A stretch of DNA of 64,000 nucleotides from Distichodus sexfasciatus. Lineage: Eukaryota; Chordata; Actinopteri; Characiformes; Distichodontidae. The DNA lies in assembly GCA_032718565.1 (NCBI GenBank), contig JAVGVS010000887.1:1-64000 (forward strand), given 5' to 3'. Both the position numbers and the translations under genes were made by a program. Below the pieces are notes generated by a model. The model was not told the origin of the DNA. It ran no database searches and saw only the letters and a list, made by a program, of their open reading frames with translations. The stretch's first letter is position 1. Each line of letters starts with the position of its first letter. Positions 35,429-48,055 of the stretch are shown in pieces.

Positions 35429-37929
35429 GTGCATTCTACAATAACTAACTATAAATATCATTTAATATAATTAGAATACGCATAATGAAATATTAAATAC
35501 ACAAACCATCTCCTGACACAAATATTATATAACATACAAAATATAACTATGAAACAAGATGAAAGAAAAAACATTCTTATGAACATACTAACATCTCTTT
35601 GAACATGTACTTTACCACTGTGTGTGTGTGTGTGTGTGTTTTCAACTCGGTCGTCAGATGTGTCCGTATCTGTCACTTTTGATTAGTTCTCACCTCAGCT
35701 GTCTAGTAGCACTAGCAACTCCGCTACTGACAGCGCACCAGCCTCTTAAAGGGATAGGGACAGCTAACATGCTAACGTTATGCTAAACAAACCTTGAATT
35801 GAATCGACAGCATTTAATAATTGTTTTGTCTTAGTTCTCTACTAATTATTAGTCATTGTAGTTGTTAGTTTTTATATTCTTATGACACTACTTTCGTATT
35901 TATTCACACATTGACACTGCCATTTAGCCTCACTTCAGTAACATCTGAAGTCTGATGTTATACAGTCACATCCTTCATCATCTCAGCCTTTTTTTTCCCG
36001 TCCTCACTGAAGATCAGCTCTTGGGGCACAGAGAGGGATCCACCGGCCTAACGAAGACTCTTCCCCAGAGAGAAATGCCAGTGGCCTTTCAGAAAGTGAC
36101 CTTAATTGAGTTTGATCGTTACATCTTACAACGGGAAGCAGCACAACACGTTCAATGGAGTTAATTATCTGTGAGGGTATTCTCTGCCAGGCTCCAGCTT
36201 GTTAGGAGCTGTGGAGCAGCAGCTAAAGGGCCATTCTGGAGGTAGGAACACTACAAACATTACACCACATTGAGCAGGCTGTAGAGAGACTTTTGACGGC
36301 AGTTTGGCAGTTTAGGGGGATAGCGGAGTCTGTCAGATTCTGTCAAGGGCTAGAAACTCCTCGTGAATATCTTGAATGATCAGCAAACCGTGTCAGAAAC
36401 CTTTGAGCCTGTAGCTGGTATCTGGGATTGGCAGAGTTTCTTTAAAGATATGGCATAACTAAAACTTTCTAGATAATTATCTGATTATTTGTTTGGTGAA
36501 AGCATAATAATTCTAAATGAAGGAAACAGCCTAGGAACATCTGCGTACACCTGATAGAAACCTACTTTAAATTAGGAAGTGCAGATATTTGCCAGTTTTC
36601 TGCTTTTAATTCATGCCAAATCCCAGTCGTTTCTGTCTGAGTGCAAGACCAAAGAAAATCTGCGTTCTTTGCTGAATATCTTGACACTGTACATACACAG
36701 TACTAATGAAGTGAGGGCTGACAATAAGCTGGACAAGGTGCTGACGTTTATGTAGACAATGTATTGGTAGATGCTAGAGCAAGTTTCCTCAAAACATGGT
36801 AAAAAATCACTCAGGCCTCTCGACGCCGCTCGGGGAACAGTACAGGAGAAGGTGTGATAAGTTGTTTGGTACACAACCCGTCTTACAATTCCTTTAATTC
36901 CAAAATGATGAGGACCAGCCTGCGGCTTCCAAATCACCATCAGGTTACCAGGTAGTAGCCGGAACTTGTTTGTACAATTACAAGTACAATTACTCAAGTA
37001 CTCTACACCAATGGCAAAATTCTACTACAGCGTGAACGTGTTGTTCAAGGGAATTTATGTAATGTCAGAGAGTGTGACCTGAATGAACAATAGACCTCAT
37101 TAACAATCATTTTAAAATTTTTTCTCTTAAAACCCAATTATGCAGTTTTCAAAATCATTGACCAAAGTTTTTTTATTTGAGATTTGTTTTTCGGTGAGGA
37201 CAGACTCTACAAACAGTGAAAAGAAAACTATTCCTTTTCCAACATAAAATTATACAATTTGAATGTATAGCAAAAAATACAATTCTCAAACCTTTACTGC
37301 AGTCAACGTCCTGACCAGGCCTTCTCCGGAGAACCCTGCCCTAAACCTAGCCCCCAATGTGCATGACCTGTTTTCTGTCTCCAGAGATAGAAAACATTTT
37401 TGTTCTTGTTTAAACTGATGCTAAAGGGTTGATATTGCCACCCAGTCGGTGGGGACGGCCGCAGCTGTGGTCAGACTCCTGTGGGCAGTGCAGCAGGCCC
37501 ACAGGCGACAAAGAGGCCTTCTCCCTAAACCTCCAGGCTCCTGACAGGCAAAACGCCACATGGCTCCTCAAACACGCTTTGAAGATTTAGGGTTCCGTGG
37601 AAGTTGCGTGTGTTCCTCAGGCTGGTAGGGCAGATCTGCACATCCCATTTTGGGTGTGAAGTCAGTGGTGTCCAATGCTTTGCTCTTGGAAGTCCGGACA
37701 ACTGCACAGTTTGGGGTTTGGCCATGAGAAGACACCTGATTAAACTCTGCAGCTAGTGAAAGGGCTTTGTAAGTAGACTCAGGCGTGGCAATGCTCTTTG
37801 GGTCCAATATGAATGATATGTGGGATTTGAACTGAACAAATAATTAGAATTTTGTAACTTTGAGCAGAGGAATTACTGCTCAAATGATGTCACTACAAAA
37901 GCTTATACAATGAGTTAGAGGACTAATTA

Positions 37930-38710
37930 TTTCAATTTGGTGACACTATTAACTGCTTTTTTTCAGTAGCTTATCAGTAGCAGAGCTATTTTTTAAATGC
38001 TGTAGCTTTTTCCAGTAACTACCGTTTTTTGTATGTATAGTGTAGCAAAGTAAACATTGTCTCAAAAATATACTTTTATTTTTTGCTCTTTACAAAGACA
38101 GATATTTTAAACTTACAAACTACCAGGTGTTTCTGATTGATGTCGAATTGGCAGAAGTGGTTGTGCCCAGTCCATTGCATCATAGTGCAGTCTTGCCAGT
38201 TGCAAGATGGAGTCAAAGGATGTGGTCCACCTTGGCCACGGTGCCTTTGTTTGATGTACTCTCTAAAAACTGGAGCCACATCGTTTCATCTCTCTATATA
38301 CTTTTGTATAGCTGAGTTGACAGTAAAGTTTACTTTTACTTTGAAAATAAAAGCAAGAATCTGTGGTAATAGTTATCAAATATTGTATGACTCTGAAGAG
38401 AACATTAACTTTACATTTAGCGTAACTTATGCAAGCTGGAAATCAAAACACATTCTACCTCTGAAACATCACAGTGATATGACATCACTTTATTAAGTAC
38501 ATATCATTTGCTTTAATCGCATCCTGCAGCATAAATATGAAGTATTACTGGATTAAACAGCTTGAATGTACTTTTTCAAGTACACTTTTTCTCTGTAGCT
38601 TTTTTTGCAGCTAACTAAAACATTAGAGCAGTAGATTTTATGTAGCAGCTACTGTAATTATAAGTTGCTTGTAGCTTGAAAAGCTACGGTATAAAACAGT
38701 TTCCGCAACA
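37930..38710 (+). mobile_element. Dispersed repeat copy 2 (TAGCTTGTAGCTTG family)
   Basis: Aligns with 28430-29170 at both ends and in TGCAAGATGGAGTC..GGTCCACCTTGG. It lacks the nested segment. No coding capacity visible. Confidence 0.6.
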
Positions 38711-38721
38711 CATGTACCAAT

Positions 38722-38940
38722 CTTGGTAGGAATGTGGTGGCCTAGTTGTTGTATACTTAGCTACAAACCAAAAGGTGGTAGTTTCAATCGTGATTGTCGT
38801 CCATCACTGAGCCCCTGAGCAAGAAACTTAACCCCAAGAGGCTCCAGGAAGACTGTCCCTGTCGTTTCGGAAATGTAAATACGGATATGGATAAGTGGAT
38901 GGACAGTGTCTACTAAATGCCATAAATGTAAAATGCAACT
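38722..38940 (+). mobile_element. tRNA-derived SINE
   Basis: GTGGTGGCCTAGTTGTTGTA, GGTGGTAGTTTCAATCG (decayed B box), ACTGAGCCCCTGAGCAAGAA, ACTTAACCCC, and the tail GTCTACTAAATGCCATAAAT with TGTAAA: the standard order for a fish SINE. A second, more decayed copy follows at 39045-39240. Confidence 0.65.
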
Positions 38941-39957
38941 CAAGCATTATTGCATCAGTGATGAGGTTAACTGGGGATGAATTTGAGCCATGTTTTCCTT
39001 CCACAATGTTTTTTTAACAAGGCAAATGTATTTAGGGACATTGGTGGTGGTGGTGCGGTGGTGGTCAAAGTGGCAAAAGTATTGTGTTGGTGACCAAAGG
39101 GCTGGGGACGGCTCAAATCCTGGGAGAGCCTAAAATAATCACTGGGTCCCTTTAGTTGTTCAAGGGTGACTGTCTCTGTAATTAAAAGTACAGTCCCTCT
39201 GGATAAGAGTGTCTGATAAATGTCATAAACATAAATTATATTTCTTTGTGTTGGTGAAGACCGAGGCTGACTTCTGGAAATGCAGTTTTCATTCACCGAA
39301 GGGAAAGGTTATCTTGGAATGGGACTAATTATTTAACGGTTAGTTTATACAACCCAAGGCTGTTTGTAGCTGTTTCTGCTGATTATAGTTGGCATAGCTG
39401 TAAACTAAGCTACTGAATTCATTTTAATGGGAAGAAAAAAGGAAGGATGAGAAAAGCTGTGTAAATTCATGATCCTCGCCACTGTGGGACGCTCACGTCA
39501 GGAACGGGCTTACCACAAAGCAAGTAATAGCGCAATTTGTTAAAAGAGGGTTTGGGAAGGAAAGAAGAGGGATGGGGTGGACTATTGATGAAATATGGTA
39601 TCATCAAAACGTGGCATCACTGACCTGAGTATTTTGAAGAAACTCTAATTAGAGACTCTTCCCAACAAAATTGTAGGAGGAGTTCAAATTGAGAAGACGA
39701 AATAATGATGAAAATTATTGCTGTTCTGGGTTGGCTCACTGTGGGTTGATATATATGCTACATTCATAGTTCTTCTATCTTTAGTAACACCTCTGTGTGT
39801 GTGTAGTCAGCGTTATGCTCCAGAACCACTGTGGAAAGTCATCGTTCCGAGACGGGCTCCGGTGACAACAGGAAGTGTACCTGTACAGCATCTCAAATGA
39901 CCTTTAAAACGACAGCTCCAGCAGTCACACACACCAACAGGCGGTCATGCATGTGCA

Positions 39958-40018
39958 AACACACACACACACACACACACATATATACATACATACACAC
40001 ACATACATACACACAAAC
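39958..40018. repeat. (CA)n microsatellite
   Basis: CA and CATA units. Confidence 0.9.
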
Positions 40019-40420
40019 AACAGCACCAGCTGTCAGTTAACACTTGAGAGCTGAAATGCTGTTGTGTTCCTTAAACATGACACAACATCACAATTAACCT
40101 TAACAATAAAAATGAACTAAAGCAATAAACCATAACCCTAAATTATAGCAACTCCAGAAATGTCAAATCACCATTCTGTCTGTCCTGGCAGTAGGGTGCA
40201 TGAAGCAGGAGATTTTGGGTTCACATCATCTCACCTGCGTACACCTTGACATTTCAATAATTTCTTTGATAGATGATTTAAATGGAACACTTTAATGTTT
40301 GAAACTGTGTTTAAATGTCTATTTTAAAAGGTATGATTTCTCCATAATGTTAAGTAAAACATCCACAAATATATACAACACAAGGCATCTCTTTTTCAGT
40401 GGCAAGCAGGTGGCGCGCGA

Positions 40421-40422
<2 letters not shown>

Positions 40423-40492
<70 letters not shown>
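40423..40492. repeat. (GT)n microsatellite
   Basis: About 35 GT units with a single TT interruption. Confidence 0.95.
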
Positions 40493-41929
40493 TTTTAAGC
40501 GGAAGAGACACTGACACCTCCAGCATCGTGACGTCGCACGCCAGGCTCTGATGAATCCGCCAAATGACCCAGAAATCGCTGAGAGGCTGCGACGCGTTTC
40601 AGCCAACTCGGGCTCCATCTCAAATCACTTCCTGCTCCCTTTGTAGTGCCCTACCTTGGGCTACGTCTCAAAACACTGCTCCAGCAGCACGTATGAGAAG
40701 CAGCTAGGGCTGAGTAATTATTTGAAAATTAATTGGAACCAACATCCAGAACCTCTAATGATTTTTTTTATTGTCAATATATATAAAAAACGAATGCTTA
40801 TACTTTAACAGTGTGTTAGTATACTGTCCCCTTAAAAACATTCAACTGCATATATTGCCACAAGACCCACATATACTATCAGTTCTGCCAATTACAACTG
40901 TGTTTTACTTCATTTATTTTAAAATCACAAATAATATTGCACTCTTTTAATTAGAAAAATATTCCAGCTGTAATAGTTGAACATATTTACAGTACAAATC
41001 TTGAACTATGAGGGACTAATAATCACTCATTAATTCTTATTAAGAAAAAATTATTGTGGCCATATCGCCCAGCTCTTGTATCAACATTGACTCTAAATTT
41101 GATCTGGAAAATTTACTGCCCCTTTGTAGTTTCCACTCACATATAAGACACTATGAAGGGTATAAATACCAGTGCTTGCAGCTATGAGTAGGGCACTACA
41201 AACCCTACATAGTGCACAAGACAATGAAATTGAGCATAAGTATTTAAACTGAGAAGTCAATTTGACATGTAGAGCACTACATAGGGTTCGAATGCTATAG
41301 CTTCCCCCAGCCAAATGGAGGGCAATAATATTGGTCCCATACGATTTGGTGTTGTACTGCTCCTAATTTTTGGCTGGGTGATTATAATATTCAAACTGAC
41401 CAATGCACCCCTCTTACAAGTGAATCTACAATTGCTGAAGAGTTGTAAATGAGCTTTTTGGACTTTCTTCAGTTATAATATAGTTGTATAATATTACTGT
41501 TTAAATGTTTTAAATTTTAAGAACAAATGTAAGAAAAAAGATAAAATGTTGAAGCCTATCATTACAACAATATGTTGGGCACAACATTGTTTTGAAACAT
41601 AGAAATAGAGATGCGCACTACATAGGGATGTGTAGCTATTTTGAGAGGCGCCGCATGTACCAACGACTTGACAAAGACGCGCGATTCTATCTAGTCTGTC
41701 GCGATCATTTTTACCAAAAATGACCAAAACTTGAGCATAAAATGCCAAAAATCATGATGAACGTCGTATCGGGATTATTATTTATTAATAATACGGCAAA
41801 TCGCGTGGCATCGAGATTAAATTCCATAACGCACGTGCGTGCGTGAGGATCCTGAATATGTAAAACCCTTATTTATGGGATTATTGTAATGAAAGCAGGG
41901 ATTGGCTTACTGGAACCTAGTTCTCGTTT

Positions 41930-42067
41930 AGGTCTGAAACGGGCTCGGGGGTCGGTACCGTTCCTGATTGGATGCTGATTGGAGGCGGGGGGAAAACACC
42001 ATGACTTTAAAACCTTTAGCGCTCGCGCTCGCGTGCACTCAGGAGAATTAGGCAGCAGGAGCTCCGG
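41930..42067 (+). promoter_or_regulatory. slc38a3: Probable slc38a3 core promoter
   Basis: Two reversed CCAAT boxes (CTGATTGG at 41963 and 41974), a GC box (GGAGGCGGGGGG), a TTTAAAA box at 42005 and CpG-rich GCGCTCGCGCTCGCG follow in the order of a vertebrate promoter. Assigned to slc38a3 because it is the next gene downstream on this strand and the adjacent exon ends in a donor with no coding sequence. An unrelated transcript is possible. Confidence 0.45.
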
Positions 42068-42237
42068 TACACACACACACACACACACATATATACACGC
42101 ACACACACATTTATATATATATATACACACACACACATACACCAGTCCGCATCCCGACTCCAGCAGCAGCATCATCATCTACATCGCCGCGCGGATTTTT
42201 TCCTCCGTTCAGCAAGCGAAACGTCGAAACCCGTCCG
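42030..42237 (+). other. slc38a3: Probable non-coding first exon of slc38a3 with CA/TA repeat
   Basis: GC-rich sequence ends in a strong donor (CCGTCCG|GTGAGAAG at 42238). A (CA)n(TA)n(CA)n tract occupies 42068-42142, so the inferred 5'UTR would contain a hypervariable repeat. It would splice to the acceptor at 57771, leaving an intron of about 15.5 kb. The transcription start is a guess. Confidence 0.4.
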
Positions 42238-42574
42238 GTGAGAAGCGAGTTCGTCTCAACTCTATTATTCTTTTATTTTATTCTTTCATTTCGTTTACTG
42301 GTGGATCTGTCACTTTTCTCTCCCTTTGGTGACCTCAATTCCACGTTATGAAGTAAAGCGTGAGACACGATGCTGACTGAAGTTTAGAGTTAAAAGTAAA
42401 TAATAATCATCATCATCATCATCATAAAAATAATCCTTACTATTATATTGAAATTATTAATATAAATCTTTGCTTTAAACCAAACTATAGGTTTCTGTTA
42501 GATAGTATTAAAATATTAGATATTAGTCTGACTATCGACCTTGTCATCAACCTATTTCTTAAAAGAAATACATT

Positions 42575-42575
42575 A

Positions 42576-42633
<58 letters not shown>
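42575..42633. repeat. (TTA)n microsatellite
   Basis: About 19 TTA units close to the 5' end of the presumed first intron; a (CAT)n run lies just upstream at 42401-42425. Confidence 0.95.
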
Positions 42634-42635
<2 letters not shown>

Positions 42636-45624
42636 TTATGATTTATTATAATTAGACTACTAGTGGGTCACCCACGATAACACTTTCACCAGTTTAATGT
42701 AATATCTAAACCTTTTGCTGTTTGTGGCTTTGTAACCCCTCACACGTGAGTGTGTTAATGCTGTCGGCTCATTTTTTAACAGTAAAGCTTGAAATGAGAG
42801 ATAGTGAAGGAAAACTTTCACCCACTGCAGCTCTCCAGCGTTTCTCTCTCCAGGCACAGATCAGACATTTGGCTTTAAATCTGCTGTGGTCACGTTTCAT
42901 TCTGAGGTTAGATGCCCTTATAAGTTTTACTAAGAAGGTAGCAGCCCATACTGGATATCTGTTTAACTAGATTGGTTATAAAGCAGCTTTATATATGTCA
43001 ACAAAACATTGTCCTATTTTGTTCAAAAAAATAAACAGCATGTAACATATTTGGGGATATGAACTGAAACTGCTGCTTAAATTGCAATCAAAATTGTGAA
43101 ACAACTAGCTACCAACTGGAGTTGGCCAGTTAACTGAAAATGTATCAGAACCAACATTTATTTTATCCAGTGCATGCATTCCTAAAATTGTTACTTTTAA
43201 AATGTACTAAGTTATGTTTAGTCCTTCATGAATTGTGATCGAGGCGAACGTTTAACCTAATCATGGATGTTTATCAAGATTTGAGAAGGTGTATGGTCAT
43301 ATTCGAATACGCAGAGAGCTGAAATAGCATTTTCTTGAGCACAAATGGTGTGACGTTTATCATTACAAGATGAGACATAAAGTGCAGATGAGACATGACA
43401 GTGCAAATTAAACAAGAGAATACTATAAAGCAAAAATTGTTACCTTTCAAGCGCAGAAAACAATGTAAACAGTATAAATTGTGATATTAGTTTAAAGTCA
43501 CTGATATTGCCTTCAGAACCCTTAAAACACTCTGACTGAGGCAGTTTGCTGCCCCTACCTAGGACAACAGCTTGAGAATGGAACGCATAAAACGTCTGGC
43601 TAAATCTAACGGGCAATGCAAAGTTATACAGCAGCTATGGAAATTCTACCCCAAAGTAGGGTCACTTATTTTGAATAAGATATATGTTGAGATATTTCTG
43701 AAAGGAAAATTTGCTTCAAAATATATGTGGAGACAAGCAGTTTTGTCCTTTAGAACCGAGACGTGAATTACAGGTTACATTTGGCTAGATGTTCCTTGAA
43801 AGGAGAGGGTTGAGAGGTAATGAATCATTCGAATAAAAATAGGCCTCATTCAAGTTTTTTACCGTTTTCTGGTGCCACGCGTTGCATCACAGGGTCACAT
43901 GTGTTCCCGCGAGCATCTGCCAAACCAAGCTGCTTGTGGCCTCTGCACCAGGTGAGGTTTGGGAACATGGGTAGCTGTGTCCTTGTTCTAAATACTCTGG
44001 TTTAAAAAGGGAAAATCAAGTTTATGTGGTGTTAAATCGCCAGCTTGTAACAGAACCGAGCTGCTTCCGACAGGCACCGCTTTCGCTGACAACCTGTGAT
44101 TTGCTGATTAGGGGGTTAAGTGTATGTGTGTGTGTGTGTGTACTCTTTGCATCAAGGATTAGTTGTGCATGAAGTGTTATTTTTTTTGCTCTGACATTAT
44201 CTGAGCCCTGCATGTTGGTCGTGCTGGCATTATGACCTGTGTGATTATTTATGTAATATAGAACAATAATAATTCCTATAACACCTGAGTTCATGTTTAA
44301 CCTGTGCACTTTAGAGGAGGACATTAACGTGGTGTTAATGTTATATATATAACATTTCATAGTATTTTAGATATTTTTCCCTTGTTTTTAGAGCATTGCA
44401 TGTTGCACGCAGATACACACAGCAGCAAATCTAGTGTAGCTTTACAGCTGATAGTTTACCAATGTTAAGTTGCAATATTTGTACAGATAATTCAACTATT
44501 GTCTGTGTGTCAAGGTGTAAATGTGATGTTTGCATCACAATCTGGCATGTGCAGTCATCTGACGTGAAATTAAACATACATATAATTTTTATCTTTGTAC
44601 ACACAACCACAATGGATTTGAAATTAAGCAATCAAGATGCCATGGAAATACAGACTTTCAGCTTTAATTTAGGGAGTTTAACTAAGGTGTTGCATTAACC
44701 TTTCAGAAAATAGTCATTGTTCTCAGTAAATATTATCACAAAAATTGAAATAACTGCAGTAATTACCTCAATGTCCAAGACGGCACAGGTCCGATACGTG
44801 GATCAGATATTGGTTCGATAACGACTCAAATTTTCTGGATCGGGTATCGGGGTCGTTAAGCCGATCTGTAAATGCGCGCACGGCAGTGTCACTGTGGTAA
44901 AAGTGGTTTATTGTTTGACATTTGCACTGATTCCTACATATTGATATATCAATGAGCAGAACAAGTAAAACTGTCTGTCAGGTGACCTCATGAACGTAAA
45001 AAGATTGAAAAGGGAGCATTATTGGCCACTTATGTTTCTAATCTAGGAATTTGTCTGGAAAATGACTTTTCTCATAAGATCTGGATTTCACGCCAACTGC
45101 CATGTAAAAGTTGATTTACTTTTTAACTTCTACACCAGTCCAGTCTCTGGTGGCATTATGGGATCAAAGTTTTCATGAGTGTGCAATAAAGCCGTCTGTC
45201 GCCTGCAGGTTGAACCTTAACCGGCTTGGAAATGAAAAGCAAACACTACATTTCTCTTTTGCATCACCCTTTGAGTGAATAAAACGCAAATTCCAGCGAG
45301 ATCACGTGGCGTTGCAGGGGGCCGTGATTAAATTTGGAATTTTCGTTTAGACAAAGGAGTAGAGCAAAGTTTTTTTCTCGGCTTTGTGGAGTTGAGTGGA
45401 GAGTCGTTGCTCGGCATGGCGCAGCTTTGGGACATCAACAAGCTGATTTGGAAGCACCTTTGGCCCAGTTGGCTCGAGCTTCTTGGGGGCAAACTTGTAG
45501 AACACAGTTGGAATCTGGGCGTTATCCGAAAAAAATTTCAACACTAGCAATGCAACAAGATACAAGTTTTACCAACAAACCACAGCTGTACAACTGAACA
45601 ACCGAATGTGTGTAAATCAGTCCC

Positions 45625-45960
45625 TCCAGGGTTTCGAAGGCCTTTTTTGAGATTGTTGCGGTCTATAATGGCTGATTTTGCGGCAGCTTTTCTTAAAAAT
45701 TGCGATGGAAGTTGCGGTGTTTTTAGGCGTTTTGTTGCAATAAAGTTGCTGGAGCAAGTCAAAGTTGTGGAAAAATGTGCGATTTTGTCCCCCTTTATAA
45801 TGATTCTTTAACAATTAATTAAAATGAAGGGAACAAAACCACTATTAGTATTTTTATCACAAAAGTTTCCTGCATCTTCTAAACGTAACAAGGAAGTGAG
45901 TTCAGTGACCTATGGCTCAACGTTTTTTGGTTGATTGTTCAAAATTTGTAGAAAAGTTGT
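45625..45960. mobile_element. Second copy of the CCCTCCAGG-ended repeat
   Basis: Aligns with 32890-33200; see there for shared blocks. It lies in the presumed first intron of slc38a3. Confidence 0.5.
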
Positions 45961-46224
45961 GGTAATTGGTCAAAATTGCACCGTAGTAATGGATTTGCGA
46001 AGATTGGCTGAATTTGCTTTAATAGTTGCGATCTCAACATCATGAATTACCATTGTGAATGTTAATCACATTTCTGTTTGTAAGTTGACAAGTCAGATTT
46101 TGTAAGTCACAGAGCCCGACTTTGGTCATTGTCAGTGTAACAGTGGCGTAAAAACCCTCTCAGTATGAACTGGACCCAGCATTTTAAATTTTAGTTTTGG
46201 ATCACTGAGCAAATGGTAAGGTTT

Positions 46225-46390
46225 GCGTTTGATGGAGAATGTGCAGTTGGTGCCAGTGAGTGAGTGAGTATTTGTTATTGTGAACACAGCACAGCACAGC
46301 ACAGTGTGCACCAAAACAAAATGTGACCTTTGCATTTGACCCATCCATGGTCACATTTAGCTGTGGTGCACTGTGTACTGTTACATTGCC
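46225..46390 (-). mobile_element. SINE copy, reverse orientation
   Basis: Carries GTGAACACAGCACAGCACAG, CTTTGCATTTGACCCATCC and GTGGTGCACTGTGTACTGT, the reverse of the 8951-9140 copy. An internal GAGT and CACAG expansion is present. Confidence 0.5.
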
Positions 46391-47269
46391 AAATAATCAC
46401 TCACTTTATAGTGTAATTAAACTTTTGATTTAAAAGGCTGGTGCAAGTACACAGCGAACGTTAAATTGGCATGTTAACAGTAAAAAAACATCGAGAACAA
46501 TGAAGAAAGAACGGATAAAGATGAGTCAAAAGTCAATCGCAAAATGAGAAATTGGAAAGTGTTTTGTTTTTCATTTTAGTTTGGGATAAAGTTTAATTTT
46601 TGACTTTGTTTTATGGTTTTAATGTGAACAGGAACGACGCAGATTCAGCACCTCGGATTCAGACTGGCTTTTATAGGGCTTTAAATCTGAGCTGTCTGGT
46701 ACTAAGTACTATGAACTAGAATTGTATCGTCTCCTTGAATAGACCTTAACAACCGTCAACCATTACCCCCAGTGCTTCTGCTTTAGCTTTTTAGCCATCA
46801 CTGGGGTCACATGGCACTAGAGAAGTAAGTGGGCAGTGAGTAATGCCTGGACTTCCAGCACAGCTGACACCAAACAAAAACCTACTCAAGGATATCGCTT
46901 TGTACTCGTTTAGCCGCCGCAAGGCCTGGTAGTGGGAGGTGTGTTGTGCCTTTCACAAGAATTTAGGGGTTTATTGTTCACACTCAGTAGTGGATAAATA
47001 ATGTGAAAACTACAAGACGCCTACCAGATCGGTCAAAATTTGTGGCATGTGTAATGGATTGCACTGCTTTTTTGACCTTTATTGCGATGACTGTTAACTC
47101 ACAATAATCTTCTCTACCTTAATTTTTCATTGTCTTCCTCCAACTTTTTGTCCCTTAAACATCTTCTAGGGTTTTTCTCTTCATTGTATACGGCTTAAAA
47201 ATGTCCGATTTTACTTTTTTCGTTAGTAGCCCAATGGCAACTCACTTTTTTGTTCCTCTTCTTTATCAG

Positions 47270-47850
47270 GTCACAAGGGAGCGCTTCCATTAATATTGCT
47301 ATTCTCTACTTAGGCCACAAGGGGGCGTTTCCATTAAGGTTGTTATTCCCTACTTAGGCCACAAGGGGGCGTTTCCATTAAGCTTGTTATTCCCTACTTA
47401 GGCCACAAGGGGGCGTTTCCATTAAGGTTGTTCTACCCTACTTACGCCACAAGGGGGCGTTTCCATTAATATTGTTATTCCCTACTTAGGCCACAAGGAG
47501 GCGTTTCCATTAAGGCTGTTATTCCCTGCTTAGGCCACAAGGGGGTGTTTCCATTAAGGTTGTTCTACCCTACTTAGGCCACAAAGCGCGTTTCCATTAA
47601 GGTTGTTACTTCCTACTTAGGCCACAAGGGGGCGTTTCCATTAAGGTTGTTACTTCCTACTTAGGCCACAAGGGGGTGTTTCCATTAAGGTTGTTACTTC
47701 CTACTTAGGCCACAAGGGGGTGTTTCCATTAAGGTTGTTCTACCCTACTTAGGCCACAAGGGGACGTTTCCATTAAGGTTGTTATTCCCTACTTAGGCCA
47801 CAAGGGGGCACTTCCATTAAAAATCGTTATTGCTAATTTTGATCACAAGG
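47270..47850 (+). repeat. 44-bp minisatellite, 13 units, each with a CTCF-like core
   Basis: The unit consensus is GCCACAAGGGGGCGTTTCCA followed by TTAAGGTTGTTATTCCCTAC and TTAG. Unit starts are at 47270, 47314, then every 44 bp (one unit of 43) to 47797. The first half matches the vertebrate CTCF core (GGCCACCAGGGGGCGC) with one or two changes, always in the same direction. Five units carry CCACAAGGGGGCG exactly; the others have single changes (GGGTG, GGACG, GGAGGCG) and one has AAGCGCG. Decayed related units continue to about 48050 and reappear at 49535-49660. The array lies in the presumed first intron of slc38a3. Confidence 0.9.
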
Positions 47851-48055
47851 GTTCGTCTCCAAAATGATTTCATTCCTAATTTTGGAAACAAGGGTACGTC
47901 TGCAAAAAGTAGTTTATCCAAATTTTGGCCACATTGGCAAAAAATAGTCATTCTCAATTCTGACCCCAAGGGAGCATCTCCAAAAATGTTTCCTTCCTAT
48001 TTTAGTCCACATCATTCTCTGTTTCGGCCACAAGATGTACTATATTAAGAAGAAT
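47851..48055 (+). repeat. Decayed continuation of the 44-bp array
   Basis: GATCACAAGGGTTCGTCTCC, GGAAACAAGGGTACGTCTGC and CCCCAAGGGAGCATCTCC recur with TCATTCCTAATTTT-type spacers. This looks like an older, diverged layer. Confidence 0.6.

Noticed and set aside
37568..37805. Minus-strand frame with a retroelement-like look (HGQTPNCAVVRTSKSKALD)
   Set aside because: Looks like an old dispersed repeat, but I could not name a family or find ends, so it is not listed as a feature.
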